64,000 nt of DNA from Rhineura floridana (Eukaryota > Chordata > Lepidosauria > Squamata > Rhineuridae), in NCBI RefSeq assembly GCF_030035675.1, contig NC_084492.1, positions 29,882,823 through 29,946,822 of the forward strand, written 5' to 3'. Positions within the stretch are counted from its first letter, which is position 1, and every line of letters starts with the position of its first letter. The notes beneath the pieces were generated by a model that was given only the letters and a program-made list of their open reading frames with translations, was not told where the DNA came from and did not search any database. The position numbers and the translations under genes are program-made. This document shows positions 62,238-64,000 of this stretch, piece by piece.

Positions 62238-62397
62238 CAAGATTTATTTGTTTCTTACATTTATAACCTGCCTTTCTTTCATCATAGAACCCAAGGTGGC
62301 ATACATGTGGTTCTCAGGGGGCCTCCCATCCAGACACTGACAAAGCCCAGACCTGCTTAGCTTCAACAAGGTCGTGGCCTCATGTGCCTTCAGACTA
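62238..62397 (-). mobile_element. SINE-5SL: 5S-like head with L2-like tail
   Basis: Minus strand: 'gttgaagctaagcaggtctg' and 'gtcagtgtctggatgggagg' match the 5S internal promoter region. The tail is 'gccaccttgggttctatgat' and 'ggcaggttataaatgtaaga'. The 5' start differs from 5S ('ctgaaggcacatgaggccac'). Confidence 0.8.
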
Positions 62398-62534
62398 ATA
62401 TTCCATTAATATAAAACATATTTCAAGCAGCGTACTGAAAAAAAGTACTGATAAAATAATACCCTCTGAGGAGTGTCAAAGCATTTGGGAGGGACGGGAC
62501 TGTCAAGAAGAAATAAAAAAGGTTGGTTATATCC
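62398..62534. other. Unique sequence
   Basis: No feature recognised. Confidence 0.4.
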
Positions 62535-62715
62535 CATGTTAGATATGACTAAGTTGGGCCCATCAATTTCAGTGGGTCTCCTCTGAGAATACTTTAGTTA
62601 GATAAAACCCCTGATACAACACAGAGTAGACCCATTGAAATGAATGAACGTAAGTTTAATCAGGCCCATTATTTCAAGGTCTACTCTGCATACAACTTGC
62701 ATGGAATACCACCCT
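62535..62715. mobile_element. MITE-K, rearranged or two partial copies
   Basis: 'gggcccatcaatttcagtgg', 'cacagagtagacccattgaa' and 'aggtctactctgcatacaac' are K-type arms in unusual order. Confidence 0.6.
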
Positions 62716-62861
62716 ATGCTTTGAAAGTGTTGAAGGTTACTTTGAGCTGCTGATGGTCAAAAAGTAGGGTATAGATGTAATGAATCAATTAGCATTAAAA
62801 TTCTGCACACACAGCCCAGGCTATAAACAAAGCATCCACTCTACCCACATGGCCCATTCAG

Positions 62862-63005
62862 GGTAGAACCATAGTTCAGTGGTACAGTTCATGCTTTGAA
62901 TGCAAGAGGTCCCAGATTCAATCCATAGTATCCTCAAAAGGAGGCGATGGAAAGACCTCTGCCCAAGAGCTTGACAAACCACTACCAGTCAGGACCAAAC
63001 TGTAT
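62862..63005 (+). mobile_element. SINE-B, worn
   Basis: 'aaccatagttcagtggtaca' (A box), 'aggtcccagattcaatccat' (B box) and 'aaaccactaccagtcagg'. Diverged tail. Confidence 0.75.
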
Positions 63006-63007
63006 AT

Positions 63008-63755
63008 CAGCCTGAAGGGCACGTTCCCTTTTGAGCACCCTTCTGAGAGCCAAAACAAAAATGGGTGGAGGAAACATAAATTTTTCCTTTGTACAGTAGG
63101 CTAGTGTCTAGGGTAGGGATGGGTGAAAAATTAAATTCCATTCGCATTTCAAGCTTGATCTATGAAACTGGCACTTTCCAAAACAATATGAGAACCAAAA
63201 CACAGCCTTCCTTCGAAATTCACTCTTATTCGAATTTTGTAGTGTTGTTCTTCAAACAAAGACTGTTTACAAAAATGCATATATAAAATGAATATAAAAC
63301 TGAATATATTATCGCAAACATACAAAAATGCATTATATTAGGAGAAATTGCTTCCAAAAACGTGTACACTAGTCAAGACTGCATACAAAATTGTGTTTAA
63401 CAGGAGAAACGCACGCTAAAATGCTGACAAATTTCCATGAAGACTTTTTTTTAAAAAAGTAAAGAAACACAAATTACTGCAGAAATCTGGGGAGCTGAAT
63501 TTAAGATTGGAAAAATGAGAAACTGAGGGACCTGAAATTGATAGGTCTTTCTGTCCCTAGTCTAAGCACGAATGGACATCTCTCTGTTCTCCATCTGGCC
63601 AAACAAGAGGCAAGTAGACATTCTAGCCTGGCAAATCCAGCACACCTCTGTGTTGCAAAGCATGGTCAGTGAAGGTTGTGATCTGGAGATAGTTCCGAGG
63701 GCCACACAAAGAGGCCTGGAGAGCCACATTGGCCCCTTTTCCCCATTCCCACTAT
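63008..63755 (+). mobile_element. hAT-E with a nested hAT-F
   Basis: Left part 63008-63113 ('tgaagggcacgttccctttt', 'cctttgtacagtaggctagt'). Right part 63560-63755 ('ctctgttctccatctggcca', 'gggccacacaaagaggcctg'). Confidence 0.82.
63114..63559 (+). mobile_element. hAT-F, 446 bp, with 8-bp target duplication
   Basis: Starts 'tagggatgggtgaaaaatta' and ends 'ggtctttctgtcccta'. Flanks gtctaggg (63106-63113) and gtctaagc (63560-63567) match 6/8. Confidence 0.88.
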
Positions 63756-64000
63756 AGATGAAGTTAATAGCATGAATGCAATGGACATGCACATTTTCTG
63801 GTTATCCCTTCCCCACTAGAGCTACTCCTTGGATTTCAATGGAAGCCTCCTTAATTGCAAATAGCTTTAGAGGGGAGGGCTTTAGTCAGCTCTGTGGAGG
63901 GGGAGAGAAAGGGTTAAACTTCCCCTCCCCGAGGTTGCTCAAGTTTCCCCACAATTGCTATTTACATAACAAAAAAATGATGTGCATATTAATTTGTAAC
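63756..64000. other. No recognisable feature
   Basis: Ordinary unique sequence to the window edge. Confidence 0.45.

Overview
The window looks like intergenic or deep-intronic DNA from a squamate reptile (a lizard). This rests on the repeat mix: CR1 3' ends with the ATTCTATG-type tail, L2 LINEs, an RTE/BovB LINE, SINEs carrying BovB tails, 5S-rRNA-derived SINEs, a squamate-type L1 ORF1, and very many short hAT-type non-autonomous DNA transposons. No host protein-coding exon, functional tRNA or functional rRNA gene could be supported on either strand. Almost every long open frame lies in a transposon or in low-complexity DNA. The only intact recognisable coding sequence is the ORF1 of an L1-derived element at 37.6-39.5 kb. 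No retrovirus or LTR element was identified with any confidence.

Layout. 0-11 kb: CR1 and CR1/L2-type LINE ends, hAT elements, a BovB 3' end (4.87-5.36 kb) and tRNA-derived SINEs, with unique AT-rich DNA at 7.1-9.2 kb. 11.2-12.6 kb: a repeat-poor island. 13.0-15.3 kb: a 2.3 kb decayed L2 on the minus strand. 16-31 kb: dense hAT elements and SINEs, several nested. 31-37 kb: repeat-poor islands, a C-rich minisatellite at 33.7 kb and a broken 5S-like SINE. 37.6-39.5 kb: an L1-derived, ORF1-only, HAL1-like element flanked by a perfect 19-bp duplication. 41-47 kb: CR1, an L2 split by two later insertions, and a three-copy 186/192-bp tandem repeat. 48-53.5 kb: mostly unique DNA with a near-complete 5S-rRNA-headed SINE at 50.4 kb. 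53.5-57 kb: a hAT cluster including one element holding two others. 59.8-60.25 kb: a young-looking L2 end inside a SINE. 60.8-61.3 kb: an internally deleted BovB.

How the parts relate. The clearest system-level signal is modular SINE construction. tRNA-like and 5S-rRNA-like heads are each seen joined to two different LINE-type tails, one BovB-like and one L2-like. The BovB-like tail can be traced to segments of the internally deleted BovB at 60.8 kb. A third SINE family, with a tRNA-Ala-like head, ends like the most common LINE family here and may borrow its enzymes. For the DNA transposons, about sixteen insertions show 8-bp flanking duplications, several perfect, which places most of the palindromic elements in the hAT superfamily.

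Local family names used below: LINE-T (CR1/L2-clade LINE whose sense end reads about ATGTTCTTATG); SINE-B (tRNA-Ala-like head); SINE-G (tRNA head, BovB tail); SINE-M (tRNA head, L2-like tail); SINE-5SB and SINE-5SL (5S head with BovB or L2-like tail); hAT-C, D, E, F, I, J, Q, T (short hAT-type elements); MITE-K, P, R, U (other unassigned DNA-type repeats). All identifications were made by eye from sequence patterns. Boundaries without a stated target duplication are approximate.
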